Below the pieces are notes generated by a model. The model saw only the letters and a program-made list of their open reading frames with translations, was not told the origin of the DNA and did no database searches. The translations under genes were made by a program, and so were the position numbers. This document shows positions 24,220 to 33,421 of a DNA stretch of 64,000 nucleotides, in pieces (the stretch's first letter is position 1; each line of letters begins with the position of its first letter). The DNA is from Segatella buccae ATCC 33574 (GTDB lineage Bacteria > Bacteroidota > Bacteroidia > Bacteroidales > Bacteroidaceae), in assembly GCF_000184945.1 (NCBI RefSeq), contig NZ_GL586311.1:1962598-2026597 (forward strand), in the 5' to 3' direction.

Positions 24220-25068
24220 TTATGTTGTGGTAAATCGTAAGCTGTAATAGAGGGCTGTCGTGATGTAGAAACAGAGTTCCGTCAGCAGAAATACGGCTCC
24301 GCAGCAATCGCCCGTATAGCCGTGTATGCGTCGTAAGAGCAAGGAGTAAAGAGCGAAAAAGCACAAGCCGGCAAACGCGAAACTCTCATAGTAGAAGGCA
24401 ATGTGTTCTCCTTGCAGAAGCGGTTGGAGTGGACCGTAGTAAGCCAATAACATCAGGAGTCCTACGGGAAGAAGTCCTTGGAGAGCCAGACTAATGCCTG
24501 CGCGGATGCCGAATCTCCGGTAGACGACTCCGTTTTTGGAATCCTCGGCCGAACGTGCGTAGGGAAGCCAAAGGATGAGTTGGCCCGCAAGTGTCTTGCA
24601 GAACGGGTCGGCTATCAAGATGGTCAGCGCTGCTGTTGTCGGAGAGTTCAAGGCATACAGTGCCTGATAGAGAATGGTCGTGTAGAGGATGAGTCCCAGC
24701 ACGCCGTATGTGCCTATGTGGGAATCTTTCATAATTGTAAGTATCCGTTCACGGTCGTGTCCGCCTCCTCCGAAACCGTCAAAAAAGTCGGCCAGCCCGT
24801 CTTCGTGCAAAGCCCCTGTGAGGAGTATGCGAACCGTGATGGCCGCAATGATGCCAAATGGGAAATTGACATAGGTTCCTGCCAGATAGAGTGTCAGTGC
24901 CATGATGCCTCCTGTCAGCCATCCTGTCAACGGCCAATGTTCCACTACGGTTTCGTAGGCTTCTTTCTTGGGCTGGTGGATGCGCCAGAAGGGAAGGCGC
25001 GTGAAAAATATCAAGGCAGCCCAGATGCGGTCATACCATGCGAGGTTGTTGTCAATGGGGATTCTCAT
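24220..25068 (-). CDS. cobS: adenosylcobinamide-GDP ribazoletransferase
   Basis: 282 residues, polytopic inner-membrane enzyme with about six TM segments. The diagnostic cytoplasmic motif LHEDGLADFFDGFGGGG (residues near 87-103) followed by MKDSHIGTYG is complete. It joins adenosylcobinamide-GDP and alpha-ribazole (phosphate) to close the nucleotide loop of cobalamin. The start MRIPID at 25068 lies one base after the cobT stop; the longer frame would overlap cobT. Confidence 0.93.
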   Translation of the reverse strand: MRIPIDNNLAWYDRIWAALIFFTRLPFWRIHQPKKEAYETVVEHWPLTGWLTGGIMALTLYLAGTYVNFPFGIIAAITVRILLTGALHEDGLADFFDGFGGGGHDRERILTIMKDSHIGTYGVLGLILYTTILYQALYALNSPTTAALTILIADPFCKTLAGQLILWLPYARSAEDSKNGVVYRRFGIRAGISLALQGLLPVGLLMLLAYYGPLQPLLQGEHIAFYYESFAFAGLCFFALYSLLLRRIHGYTGDCCGAVFLLTELCFYITTALYYSLRFTTT

Positions 25069-25069
25069 G

Positions 25070-26137
25070 TCAGAAATATTTTGTGATGTGTGCGTTTTCA
25101 AAGTTGTTCATCTCGTTGATCATGCGTATCGCCGACTCTATGATGGGGTAGGCACAGAGTGCGCCCGTCCCTTCTCCCAGTCTCATGCCCAACTGCAACA
25201 GCGGCCGGGCCTGCATGAGGGAGAGCATCTTGCGGTGGCCGCTCTCTTCTCCGCAATGGCCGAAAATCATGTAGTGAAGGCTGTCCGGATAGAGGCGTGT
25301 GGCGGCCAATGCACATGCCCCCATGATGAAACCGTCTACCAACACCGTGAGATGGCGCTCGGCAGCGCGGAGCATGGCACCGATGGCGCCAACCATCTCG
25401 AAGCCGCCGAAATGGCGGATGATTTCTTCCACCTCGCTGGTGGATGACATGGGTGGAAATGGGGTGTGGCACCGGTGAAAGTTGTCAACGGCCTTTTGGA
25501 GCACAATGCGTTTATGTTCGATACTTTTCGCATCAAGTCCGGCTCCGGCTCCAATGCACTCATCAAGCGGGATGTGTCCCAAGAGACTCATCCAAATGCT
25601 GGAAGGCGAGGTGTTGGCAATACCCATTTCACCGATACTGATGATGTTGCACCCTTTCTCTACACAACGGTCTACAAGCATCGCGCCGCAGTCAATGGCC
25701 CGATCGAGTTGTTCACAGCTCATGGCCGGCTCGTGGAGGAAGTTACGGGTGCCGCGGGCCACTTTGCAATTCAGAATGTCCGGGTAGGGTGTGAGGTCAT
25801 AGTCCACTCCCATGTCAACGATGGTGAGGTCGAACCGGTGCTGTCGGCAAAACATGTTTACTCCTCCTCCGCCTCGACTGAAGTTGATCATCTGCTGCCA
25901 CGTGACCTCACGGGGCGACACGCTCACGCTTTCGCGCTCAATGCCATGGTCGCCTCCCAGCAGCAGGTGGCAGGGGTGGCGGAGGGCAGGGGAGAGCGTT
26001 TGCTGGATAAGCCCAATCTGAAAGGCGAGTTCTTCAAGTCTGCCCAAAGAACCTTTGGGCTTGTTCAGATTGTCTATTTTCGCTTGCAGAGCTTCTGACA
26101 GATGTGGGGCGGGGCGTTGTATGTTGAAAATTCTCAT
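25070..26137 (-). CDS. cobT: nicotinate-nucleotide-dimethylbenzimidazole phosphoribosyltransferase
   Basis: 355 residues. It has the N-terminal NKPKGSLGRLEEL, LGGDHGI, GEMGIANT and the C-terminal GEGTGA, whose Glu is the catalytic base in CobT. The enzyme makes alpha-ribazole-phosphate from a lower-ligand base and nicotinate mononucleotide. The chosen ATG 26137 gives the family N-terminus; nine upstream codons are not conserved. Gap of 54 nt to cobU. Confidence 0.95.
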   Translation of the reverse strand: MRIFNIQRPAPHLSEALQAKIDNLNKPKGSLGRLEELAFQIGLIQQTLSPALRHPCHLLLGGDHGIERESVSVSPREVTWQQMINFSRGGGGVNMFCRQHRFDLTIVDMGVDYDLTPYPDILNCKVARGTRNFLHEPAMSCEQLDRAIDCGAMLVDRCVEKGCNIISIGEMGIANTSPSSIWMSLLGHIPLDECIGAGAGLDAKSIEHKRIVLQKAVDNFHRCHTPFPPMSSTSEVEEIIRHFGGFEMVGAIGAMLRAAERHLTVLVDGFIMGACALAATRLYPDSLHYMIFGHCGEESGHRKMLSLMQARPLLQLGMRLGEGTGALCAYPIIESAIRMINEMNNFENAHITKYF

Positions 26138-26191
26138 GCGATTTTCTTGTAGTGTGAAAGGCAACGAATGATGGGTTTGTCGTAGGAGTGA

Positions 26192-26722
26192 TCATCCTTT
26201 TATTTTTACGGGAATGCCCGACACCATCAAGATCACTTCGTCGGCGCGGGCAGCCACGTATTGATTCATCCAGCCTTCGAGGTCGGTGAAGCGTCGCTGA
26301 ATAGGGTTGATGCTCACGCCGCCACAGCCTATCTCGTTGGTGACGAAGATAAATGTGGCATCTTGAGCGACAAAGCTGTCGAACTCCTGCCTGAGTTGCC
26401 TGAGCACCTCGTCGACATCGGGCGACTGCTGTTTGTCTGCATCGGGCGTGTAGAAGAAGTTGGTACACCACAGCGTGATACAGTCTATCACCGCCACCTT
26501 ATTATATATAGACAGTCGCGAGAGATATTTCTCTTCCTCAATGTTGGTCCAGTTGCTGCCCCGACGCGCCCGATGTCGTTCCACCCGCTCCCTAAACTCC
26601 TCGTCCCAGATGTGGGCCGTGGCTATATAGCAGGGGGTGGAGGACAGGCTGAGGGCGAGTTGCTCGGCGTAGGAACTTTTACCGGAACGTTGTCCGCCTG
26701 TGATCATGATGATTCTTTTCAT
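26192..26722 (-). CDS. cobU: bifunctional adenosylcobinamide kinase / guanylyltransferase
   Basis: 176 residues. The Walker A P-loop GGQRSGKS is at residues 8-15; YIATAHIWDEEF and the His-rich RHRARRGSNW carry the guanylylation histidine region, and TNEIGCGGVS is the family's nucleotide-binding strand. It phosphorylates adenosylcobinamide and adds GMP. First gene of the cob run. The -7 box lies only 6 nt before the ATG at 26722, so the mRNA would be almost leaderless; an ATG at 26707 is the alternative. Confidence 0.93.
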   Translation of the reverse strand: MKRIIMITGGQRSGKSSYAEQLALSLSSTPCYIATAHIWDEEFRERVERHRARRGSNWTNIEEEKYLSRLSIYNKVAVIDCITLWCTNFFYTPDADKQQSPDVDEVLRQLRQEFDSFVAQDATFIFVTNEIGCGGVSINPIQRRFTDLEGWMNQYVAARADEVILMVSGIPVKIKG

Positions 26723-26728
26723 ACACGA

Positions 26729-26736
26729 CAAAGGTA
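26729..26736 (-). promoter_or_regulatory. cobU-T-S-C promoter (-7)
   Basis: CAAAGGTA on the plus strand is TACCTTTG on the minus strand. Transcription would start at or next to the cobU ATG. No cobalamin riboswitch fits in the short distance. Confidence 0.55.
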
Positions 26737-26864
26737 CATCTTTTTGTGGATAAATGATGGTTGCTATTGTTCTAAATCACACCTACTATAATTGTTTTTA
26801 CTCCTTTTATGTTGAAGAACATAAGATTTTATTAAAAATATTTGGAAGTTAGAAGTTTTTTTTA

Positions 26865-26872
26865 TTACTTTG
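26865..26872 (+). promoter_or_regulatory. ompA-family promoter (-7, near consensus)
   Basis: TTACTTTG differs from TAnnTTTG at one base; TTTGG at 26841-26845 is a plausible -33. The leader is about 55 nt and AT-rich, as expected for a strongly expressed porin. Confidence 0.5.
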
Positions 26873-26932
26873 CACCCGAAACGAGAATAAGGTAATATCA
26901 ATTCTATAAATAATAATAAATTTCAGAGAGAC

Positions 26933-28072
26933 ATGAAAAAGTTAGTTTTATTGTTTGCTGCCGCTTCTATGGCAGTATCCGTTTCGGCTCAGACCGTAAA
27001 CGAAAGCAAGACTTTTGACAACTTCTACATTGGTGTCAATGGTGGTGTTGCTACAGTGACCACCGGTCACAGCTGGTTGCGTGACTTGAATCCCAATGCC
27101 GGTCTGCGCATCGGTCGTTGGTTCACTCCGGTTTTTGGTTTGGCTGCTGAGAGCAATGCTTATTTCTCCAACAAGCCCGGTGTGTCTACCGGTACTGCAG
27201 TGCGCTACCTCAACACCAGCCTGCTTGCTACTGTTAACTTGAGCAACTGGTTCGGTGGTTACAAAGGTGAACCCCGCGTGTTTGAAGTTATCCCCGTATT
27301 CGGTTATGGATGGCTGCACACTTTCAACAGCAAGGGTTTGAAGAATACCAACGCCCTGACTTCCAAGGCCGGTATCGACTTCGCATTCAACCTTGGTTCC
27401 AGCAAGGCATGGCAGGTGTATGTTGAGCCTTCTATCCTTTGGGCTCTCAATGGTGCCGGTTACGATGGCGTTGCTTACAACATCAACAAGTCGCAGGTGC
27501 AGTTGAACGCCGGTGTCATCTATAAGTTTAAGAACTCCAATGGCACTCACAACTTCACCATTGCAAAACTTCGTGACCAGGCCGAAATCGACGGTTTGAA
27601 CTCTCAAATCAACAGCCTGCGCAACGACCTCAATGGTAAGGACGCACAGCTTGCTGCCAAGGATCGTCAGATTGCCGACCTCCAGAACGCTCTCGACGAG
27701 TGCAACAAGAAGCCTAAGTATGTGAAGCCCGCTACGGCTACTAACCTCCAGCCGACCGTTCTCTTCCGTCAGGGTAAGTCTGTTATCGATCCTGCCCAGT
27801 ATGCTCCGATCGAGCTGATTGCCACTTACATGAAGAAGAATCCTACCGCTAAGGTTGAGATCAAGGGCTATGCTTCTCCCGAAGGTTCTGCCGAACTGAA
27901 CCAGAAGTTGTCTGATGCTCGTGCCGAGGTGGTTAAGAAGGCTCTCATCAAGAAGTATAAGATTGCTGCCGACCGCCTGACAACAAAGGGTATGGGTGCA
28001 ACTGACAAGCTCTTCGAGCAGGTTGAGTTCAACCGCGTTGCTACTTTCAACGATAGCTCTAAAGGTGAATAA
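26933..28072 (+). CDS. OmpA-family outer membrane protein
   Basis: 379 residues: signal peptide (1-20, VSA then Q), an N-terminal eight-strand-type barrel (about 25-200), a heptad-like coiled coil (about 210-245) and a C-terminal OmpA/MotB peptidoglycan-binding domain (about 258-379) with V-E-I-K-G-Y-A-S-P-E-G and a SDAR...NR pattern that binds diaminopimelate. It anchors the outer membrane to the wall. Codon use is more restricted (AAC, AAG, CGT/CGC) than the neighbours, which fits high expression. Monocistronic with a clear terminator. Confidence 0.92.
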   Translation: MKKLVLLFAAASMAVSVSAQTVNESKTFDNFYIGVNGGVATVTTGHSWLRDLNPNAGLRIGRWFTPVFGLAAESNAYFSNKPGVSTGTAVRYLNTSLLATVNLSNWFGGYKGEPRVFEVIPVFGYGWLHTFNSKGLKNTNALTSKAGIDFAFNLGSSKAWQVYVEPSILWALNGAGYDGVAYNINKSQVQLNAGVIYKFKNSNGTHNFTIAKLRDQAEIDGLNSQINSLRNDLNGKDAQLAAKDRQIADLQNALDECNKKPKYVKPATATNLQPTVLFRQGKSVIDPAQYAPIELIATYMKKNPTAKVEIKGYASPEGSAELNQKLSDARAEVVKKALIKKYKIAADRLTTKGMGATDKLFEQVEFNRVATFNDSSKGE

Positions 28073-28094
28073 TTAGTCATCTTACAAATATCAA

Positions 28095-28127
28095 AGTCCC
28101 GATACAGCCATGTGTCGGGACTTTTTG
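28095..28127 (+). terminator. ompA-family terminator
   Basis: AGTCCCGA (28095-28102) and TCGGGACT (28115-28122) form an 8-bp perfect stem followed by TTTTTG. Confidence 0.85.
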
Positions 28128-28233
28128 TATTCGGATGGTTTTAGATTGCAATGACCATGTTGTAATAAGTTACGATTTCGCTCTATATTTCAACTTTATA
28201 GTTGTATTTGTTGGTTATTCTCTAAAAACTATG

Positions 28234-28241
28234 TATCTTTG
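28234..28241 (+). promoter_or_regulatory. ilv operon promoter
   Basis: TATCTTTG with TTGG at 28211-28214 (19-bp spacer); about 30 nt of leader to ilvD, too short for a leader-peptide attenuator. Confidence 0.65.
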
Positions 28242-28272
28242 CACGAACTATTGATTTATATACAAAAATGAT

Positions 28273-30075
28273 ATGAAACATCAGTTGAGAAGTTCGGTAT
28301 GTACAGAAGGCCGGCGTATGGCTGGGGCCAGAGCACTTTGGGTTGCCGGGGGAATGAAGCACGAGCAATTCGGCAAGCCTATTATAGCCATCGTCAATTC
28401 GTTCACGCAGTTTGTACCCGGGCATACTCATTTGCACGAGATTGGCCAAATTGTGAAAAGCGAAATAGAGGCTATGGGGTGCTATGCCGCCGAATTTAAT
28501 ACGATAGCCATTGACGACGGCATTGCCATGGGGCATGACGGTATGTTATATTCGCTACCTTCACGCGATATCATAGCCGACTCCGTCGAGTATATGGTAA
28601 ATGCTCACAAGGCTGATGCGATGATTTGTATTTCTAATTGCGACAAGGTGACACCCGGTATGCTGATGGCCGCCATGCGCCTGAATATCCCCACGGTTTT
28701 CTGTTCGGGTGGTCCTATGGAGGCCGGTCGGTGGAGAGGGGAGAATGCCGATTTGATCACAGCGATGATCAATGGTGCCGACGAGAGCACGAGTGATGAG
28801 GATATGAAGAAGATTGAGCAGAGTGCGTGTCCGGGGTGTGGAAGCTGTTCGGGTATGTTCACTGCTAATTCCATGAATTCGCTTACCGAGGCTATTGGCT
28901 TGAGTCTGCCCGGAAATGGGACGATTCTGGCAACTCACGAGAATCGCATCCGACTTTTCCGCGATGCTGCCCGGCAGATCGTGAAGAATGCTTACGCCTA
29001 TTATGAGAATGGAGATGAAAGCGTGTTGCCGCGTAATATTGCTACACGCAACGCCTTTCTGAATGCCATGACACTCGATATCGCTATGGGGGGAAGCACT
29101 AATACTGTATTACATTTACTGGCTGTGGCACAAGAGGCCGAGGCAGACTTCCGCATGGAAGATATAGACCGTCTGAGTCGTAAGGTGCCTTGTCTGTGCA
29201 AGTTGTCTCCCAACACGCAGAAATATAGCGTGCAGGAGTGCAACCGTGCAGGAGGAATATTGGGCATTTTGAATGAACTCAACAAAGGGGGACTGATAGA
29301 CGGCAGTGCGCGTCGGGTGGATGGAAAGACGCTTGACGAGCAAATGGCCAAATATGATATTACTGTTGCAGACATTGATCCGGAAGCCGACCGCGTCTAT
29401 CATAGCGCACCGGGTAGAAGATTTTCTACCGTCATGGGAAGCCAGAATGCTCAATGGGAGAGTCTCGATACCGACCGTGAGAATGGATGTATCCGTGATT
29501 TGGAACATGCCTACACAAAAGATGGCGGACTTGCCGTGCTTTTTGGCAATATAGCCCAGAAAGGGTGTGTCGTGAAAACGGCTGGTGTGGATGAAAGCCT
29601 ATGGCATTTTGAAGGCCCTGCCGTAGTATTCGACAGTCAGGACGATGCCTGTGAGGGCATTCTTGGCGGTAAAGTCCATGCGGGCGACTGCGTTGTCATC
29701 ACCCACGAAGGACCTAAAGGTGGCCCGGGGATGCAAGAGATGCTTTACCCCACATCGTATATCAAGAGCCGGCATTTGGGCAAGGAGTGTGCTTTGATTA
29801 CGGATGGTCGTTTCTCGGGTGGGACATCCGGCTTGAGCATAGGGCATATTTCGCCGGAAGCCGCTGCCGGTGGCAACATAGGAAAGATAAAAGACGGTGA
29901 CATCATCGTTATAGATATTCCCAATCGCTCAATCAATGTGAAGCTGTCCGATGAAGAGCTGGCAGCCCGTCCACAGCAACCTTTGCGGCGTAAGCGGGAG
30001 GTGAGCAAAGCCTTGAGAGCCTACGCGCAGAGTGTCAGTTCGGCTGACATGGGTGGAGTAAGAATTATAGACTAA
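28273..30075 (+). CDS. ilvD: dihydroxy-acid dehydratase
   Basis: 600 residues, usual length. The N-terminus matches the E. coli-type enzyme ([10 protein letters not shown], then [11 protein letters not shown]). Iron-sulfur ligands are seen as SNCDK (Cys123) and CPGCGSC (Cys186-192), and [10 protein letters not shown] near the C-terminus lines the active site. It dehydrates dihydroxyisovalerate and dihydroxymethylvalerate in valine and isoleucine synthesis. First gene of ilvD-ilvB-ilvN-thioesterase-ilvC, 10 nt before ilvB. Confidence 0.97.
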   Translation: MKHQLRSSVCTEGRRMAGARALWVAGGMKHEQFGKPIIAIVNSFTQFVPGHTHLHEIGQIVKSEIEAMGCYAAEFNTIAIDDGIAMGHDGMLYSLPSRDIIADSVEYMVNAHKADAMICISNCDKVTPGMLMAAMRLNIPTVFCSGGPMEAGRWRGENADLITAMINGADESTSDEDMKKIEQSACPGCGSCSGMFTANSMNSLTEAIGLSLPGNGTILATHENRIRLFRDAARQIVKNAYAYYENGDESVLPRNIATRNAFLNAMTLDIAMGGSTNTVLHLLAVAQEAEADFRMEDIDRLSRKVPCLCKLSPNTQKYSVQECNRAGGILGILNELNKGGLIDGSARRVDGKTLDEQMAKYDITVADIDPEADRVYHSAPGRRFSTVMGSQNAQWESLDTDRENGCIRDLEHAYTKDGGLAVLFGNIAQKGCVVKTAGVDESLWHFEGPAVVFDSQDDACEGILGGKVHAGDCVVITHEGPKGGPGMQEMLYPTSYIKSRHLGKECALITDGRFSGGTSGLSIGHISPEAAAGGNIGKIKDGDIIVIDIPNRSINVKLSDEELAARPQQPLRRKREVSKALRAYAQSVSSADMGGVRIID

Positions 30076-30085
30076 TAGATTATTT

Positions 30086-31801
30086 ATGGCAAAAGAAGTT
30101 ATTTCCGGTTCAGAAGCGTTGATGCGGGCCCTTCATCTGGAGGGCGTGAAAACCATTTTTGGTTATCCCGGTGGAGCTATCATGCCCGTGTTTGATGTTC
30201 TTTACGAATATACACGTGGAGAGAAAAAGATGTTCGACCATATTTTGGTGCGTCATGAACAGGCTGCTGCCCATGCAGCCCAAGGGTATGCCCGAGTCAG
30301 CGGAGAGGTGGGAGTGGCCTTGGTGACCAGCGGCCCTGGTGCCACCAACACTTTGACGGGAGTGGCTGATGCCATGATGGATTCGACACCTTTGGTGGTT
30401 ATCGCCGGTCAGGTTGGCATCGGAGCTCTCGGCACGGATGCTTTTCAAGAGGTGGATCTTGTGGGTGTGGCACAGCCTATCACGAAATGGGCCTATCAAA
30501 TACGCCGTCCTGAAGATGTGGCATGGGCTGTCAGCCGTGCTTTCTATATTGCCCGGAGTGGTCGCCCGGGTCCTGTGGTGCTCGATTTTCCCAAAAATGC
30601 TCAGACGCATGGTTGCGAATGGGAGCCCGTGAAGGTAGACCATATCCGTTCTTACAATCCTTATCCCAAGATAGACGCTGAAGCGGTGGCTCAAGCGGCA
30701 GAACTGATCAATGCTGCCGAACGCCCGTTCGCATTGGTGGGGCAAGGAGTAGAACTGGGAGGGGCGCACAATGAACTGCTTGAATTCTTGGAGAAAGCCG
30801 ATATTCCCGCAGGACGCACGCTGTTGGGGCTCTCCGCATTGGCTTCCGATCACCCCTTGAATATGGGTATGTTGGGAATGCATGGCAGTTATGCCACCAA
30901 TATGAAGACGCAGGAGTGTGACGTGCTCATCGCTATCGGTATGCGTTTTAGCGACCGTGTGACAGGTCTCCCATCCACCTACGCCAAGCAGGCAAAGGTG
31001 ATCCATTTAGACATAGATCGCGCCGAGATTAACAAGAACATCAAGTCGGATGTTGCGGTGGTGGGCGATTGCAAGATGTCGTTGCCTGCCATCACCCGCT
31101 TGTTGAAAAAGAATGAGCATAAGGAATGGATTGCTTCTTTCGACCAGTATGCTCGAATGGAGAATGAAAAGGTTATAGAACGCGACATTCATCCTACAGA
31201 CGGGCCGTTGCTGATGGGCGAAGTGACCAATGTCGTGGCAGAGGTGACTAATGGAGAAGGAGTGTTGGTTAACGATGTGGGGCAGAATCAGATGATTTCA
31301 AGCCGGTATTTTCGGTTTAGGAAAAAGCGTTCCATTGTTACCAGCGGTGGGTTTGGAACAATGGGCTTCGGTCTGCCGGCTGCTATTGGTGCTACGTTTG
31401 GTGCACCTGATCGTACCGTTTGCTGCTTCTTCGGCGATGGGGGATTCCAAATGAGTATTCAGGAGCTCGGCACCATAATGGAGCAACAGGCACCTGTGAA
31501 GATGATCCTTCTCAACAATAACTATCTGGGGAATGTGCGCCAATGGCAAGATCTGATGTATGAAGGGCGTTATTCTTTCACCAGAATGCTTAACCCCCAC
31601 TACGATGATATAGCCAGAGGATACGGTATTCCGTATGATGCAGTGATTGATCGTAAAGACTTGCGCGCCAAGGTGGAGAAGATGATGAATACCCCCGGGC
31701 CCTATTTGCTTGAATGTGCCATCAAGGAAGATGAAGACATTGTGCCAATGACCTTACCTGGCAAGAGTGTTGACGAGATGTTGTTGGAACTTCATTATTG
31801 A
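30086..31801 (+). CDS. ilvB: acetolactate synthase large subunit
   Basis: 571 residues of the ThDP-dependent carboligase family. GYPGGAIMP and the catalytic Glu in RHEQAAAHAAQGYAR (near residue 54) form the N-terminal ThDP domain; the C-terminal domain carries GDGGFQMS...NN, the ThDP/Mg motif (near residue 450-478). It makes acetolactate or acetohydroxybutyrate. The regulatory subunit gene follows 115 nt later. Confidence 0.97.
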   Translation: MAKEVISGSEALMRALHLEGVKTIFGYPGGAIMPVFDVLYEYTRGEKKMFDHILVRHEQAAAHAAQGYARVSGEVGVALVTSGPGATNTLTGVADAMMDSTPLVVIAGQVGIGALGTDAFQEVDLVGVAQPITKWAYQIRRPEDVAWAVSRAFYIARSGRPGPVVLDFPKNAQTHGCEWEPVKVDHIRSYNPYPKIDAEAVAQAAELINAAERPFALVGQGVELGGAHNELLEFLEKADIPAGRTLLGLSALASDHPLNMGMLGMHGSYATNMKTQECDVLIAIGMRFSDRVTGLPSTYAKQAKVIHLDIDRAEINKNIKSDVAVVGDCKMSLPAITRLLKKNEHKEWIASFDQYARMENEKVIERDIHPTDGPLLMGEVTNVVAEVTNGEGVLVNDVGQNQMISSRYFRFRKKRSIVTSGGFGTMGFGLPAAIGATFGAPDRTVCCFFGDGGFQMSIQELGTIMEQQAPVKMILLNNNYLGNVRQWQDLMYEGRYSFTRMLNPHYDDIARGYGIPYDAVIDRKDLRAKVEKMMNTPGPYLLECAIKEDEDIVPMTLPGKSVDEMLLELHY

Positions 31802-31916
31802 CACTCGGAATTTTATATAATGATAAGGTGACAGCCACAGTTACAGGTAGGTGGATACCATTTGTGCATGCGTCTATTTATAGAGCAGGTGTGATTAAAA
31901 AACAAAGAAAATCAAG

Positions 31917-32474
31917 ATGGACAACGAAAAGAAATTATATACCTTGCTGGTCTATTCGGAGAATATAGCCGGTATCTTAAACCAGATAACGGCCGTGTTT
32001 ACCCGTAGGCAAGTAAATATCGAGAGTCTTAATGTTTCTGCGAGCAGCATTCAAAACATTCATAAATACACGATCACCGTTTGGAGTGATGCCGAGCAGA
32101 TAGAAAAAATAAACAAGGCCATTGAGAATAAGATAGATGTGGTTAAGAGTGACTATTACACAGACGACCAATTATTCATTCATGAAGTTGCCTTGTATAA
32201 GATTTCAACTTCGTCACTGCTTGAGAATCCCGAAATCTCCCGTACCATCCGCAAGCATGATGCTCGTATGATGGAAGTAAATCCTACTTACAGTACTGTG
32301 CTACTTGCCGGTTTGACGGAAGACATTGTCGATTTGTTCGAACAGCTCAATGGGTTTGGGTGTGTGCTCCAGTACACTCGGAGTGGTAGGATTGCGGTGA
32401 CGCGCTCTTTTGAAGAACCTGTGAGCGACTATCTTGACCAAGAGGGAAAGCAAGAAAATGGAATTACTGAGTAA
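31917..32474 (+). CDS. ilvN: acetolactate synthase small (regulatory) subunit
   Basis: 185 residues. An N-terminal ACT domain (about 1-80) begins YTLLVYSENIAGILNQI with the pattern of IlvH/IlvN valine-binding subunits; the C-terminal half resembles the second regulatory domain (I-R-K-H-D-A-R-M-M-E-V). It activates the large subunit and confers feedback control by valine. Its 3' end overlaps the thioesterase gene by 17 nt. Confidence 0.92.
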   Translation: MDNEKKLYTLLVYSENIAGILNQITAVFTRRQVNIESLNVSASSIQNIHKYTITVWSDAEQIEKINKAIENKIDVVKSDYYTDDQLFIHEVALYKISTSSLLENPEISRTIRKHDARMMEVNPTYSTVLLAGLTEDIVDLFEQLNGFGCVLQYTRSGRIAVTRSFEEPVSDYLDQEGKQENGITE

Positions 32475-33228
32475 AATAGGACGTTACGATTTTTTGGCGG
32501 AGCCGTTTCATTGCGACTTCGCCAATCGCTTGTTTATGGGCCATTTGGGTAATCATCTGCTCAATGCGGCTGATTTCCACAGCAATGATCGGGGATATGG
32601 TATGCACTATCTCAACCCTAACCATAAAACGTGGGTGCTATCCCGGCTGGCTATCGAAATGAGCGAAATGCCCAAGGCGTATGACCGTTTCACGGTAGAC
32701 ACATGGATAGACGGAGCTATGCGCTATTTCACAAGTCGTAATTTCGCCATAAGGGGACAGAATGGCAAGGTGTACGGATATGGACGCAGCATTTGGGCTA
32801 TGATAGATACAGATTCTCGTCAGCCAACAGATATTTTAGCCATCCATGACGGGCTTATTATGAGCTATGTCGATACCGAAAAACCATGTCCCATAGAGAA
32901 AAGTTCGAGGGTTAAAATGGATTCCGGTGCTGAGTTTATGCGTACCATTGACACCTATTACAGTGATGTGGATGTAAATGGACATATTAATTCGGTCAAG
33001 TACATCGAGCATATACTTGATTTGTTTGATATTGATTTTTATGGACAACACCACTTGAAACGTTTTGAGATAGCGTACGTTGCTGAAAGCCATCAAGGCG
33101 ATCAGCTTAACTTCTATCGCCAAATGACAGGCGAGAGCGAGTATTGTGTCCGCATCACAAAAGGCATCAAAAATACAGATAACGAAGCGGAAGTTGTTAG
33201 AAGTAAGATGATATTCGTAAAAGATTAA
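32458..33228 (+). CDS. acyl-ACP thioesterase
   Basis: 256 residues, a double-hotdog acyl-ACP thioesterase (FatA/B-like, PF01643). The N-terminal half has R-Y-D-F...P-F-H-C-D-F and V-D-T-W-I-D-G; the C-terminal half has the DVNGHINSVKYIEHILD signature near residue 178 with the catalytic Asn and His. It releases fatty acids from ACP. Bacteroides species carry the same gene between ilvN and ilvC. ATG 32458 overlaps ilvN by 17 nt and makes translational coupling likely. Confidence 0.9.
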   Translation: MELLSKIGRYDFLAEPFHCDFANRLFMGHLGNHLLNAADFHSNDRGYGMHYLNPNHKTWVLSRLAIEMSEMPKAYDRFTVDTWIDGAMRYFTSRNFAIRGQNGKVYGYGRSIWAMIDTDSRQPTDILAIHDGLIMSYVDTEKPCPIEKSSRVKMDSGAEFMRTIDTYYSDVDVNGHINSVKYIEHILDLFDIDFYGQHHLKRFEIAYVAESHQGDQLNFYRQMTGESEYCVRITKGIKNTDNEAEVVRSKMIFVKD

Positions 33229-33259
33229 AAGAAAATTTGGTTGTTACAATTAAAATTGT

Positions 33260-33267
33260 TATCTTTG
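33260..33267 (+). promoter_or_regulatory. internal promoter before ilvC
   Basis: TATCTTTG with TTTG at 33236-33239 (20-bp spacer). It gives ilvC its own start and a 150-nt leader, long for this genome. Confidence 0.65.
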
Positions 33268-33421
33268 CAGCCGTATTTAAAACAATGATTTCCCCTGCCG
33301 TCATTTTGGATAGGTGATGGATGGATCGACAAGAGGACTGCTTTTGGATAAGGTGGGCATGGTTCATAGGGATAGTATTAACTGCGCACTCTGACGGAGG
33401 CGTTATAAAATTTTTGTATTT

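Noticed and set aside
26723-26932. Cobalamin riboswitch before cobU
   Set aside because: The predicted transcript begins next to the cobU ATG, and no B12-box-like sequence was seen in the divergent gap.
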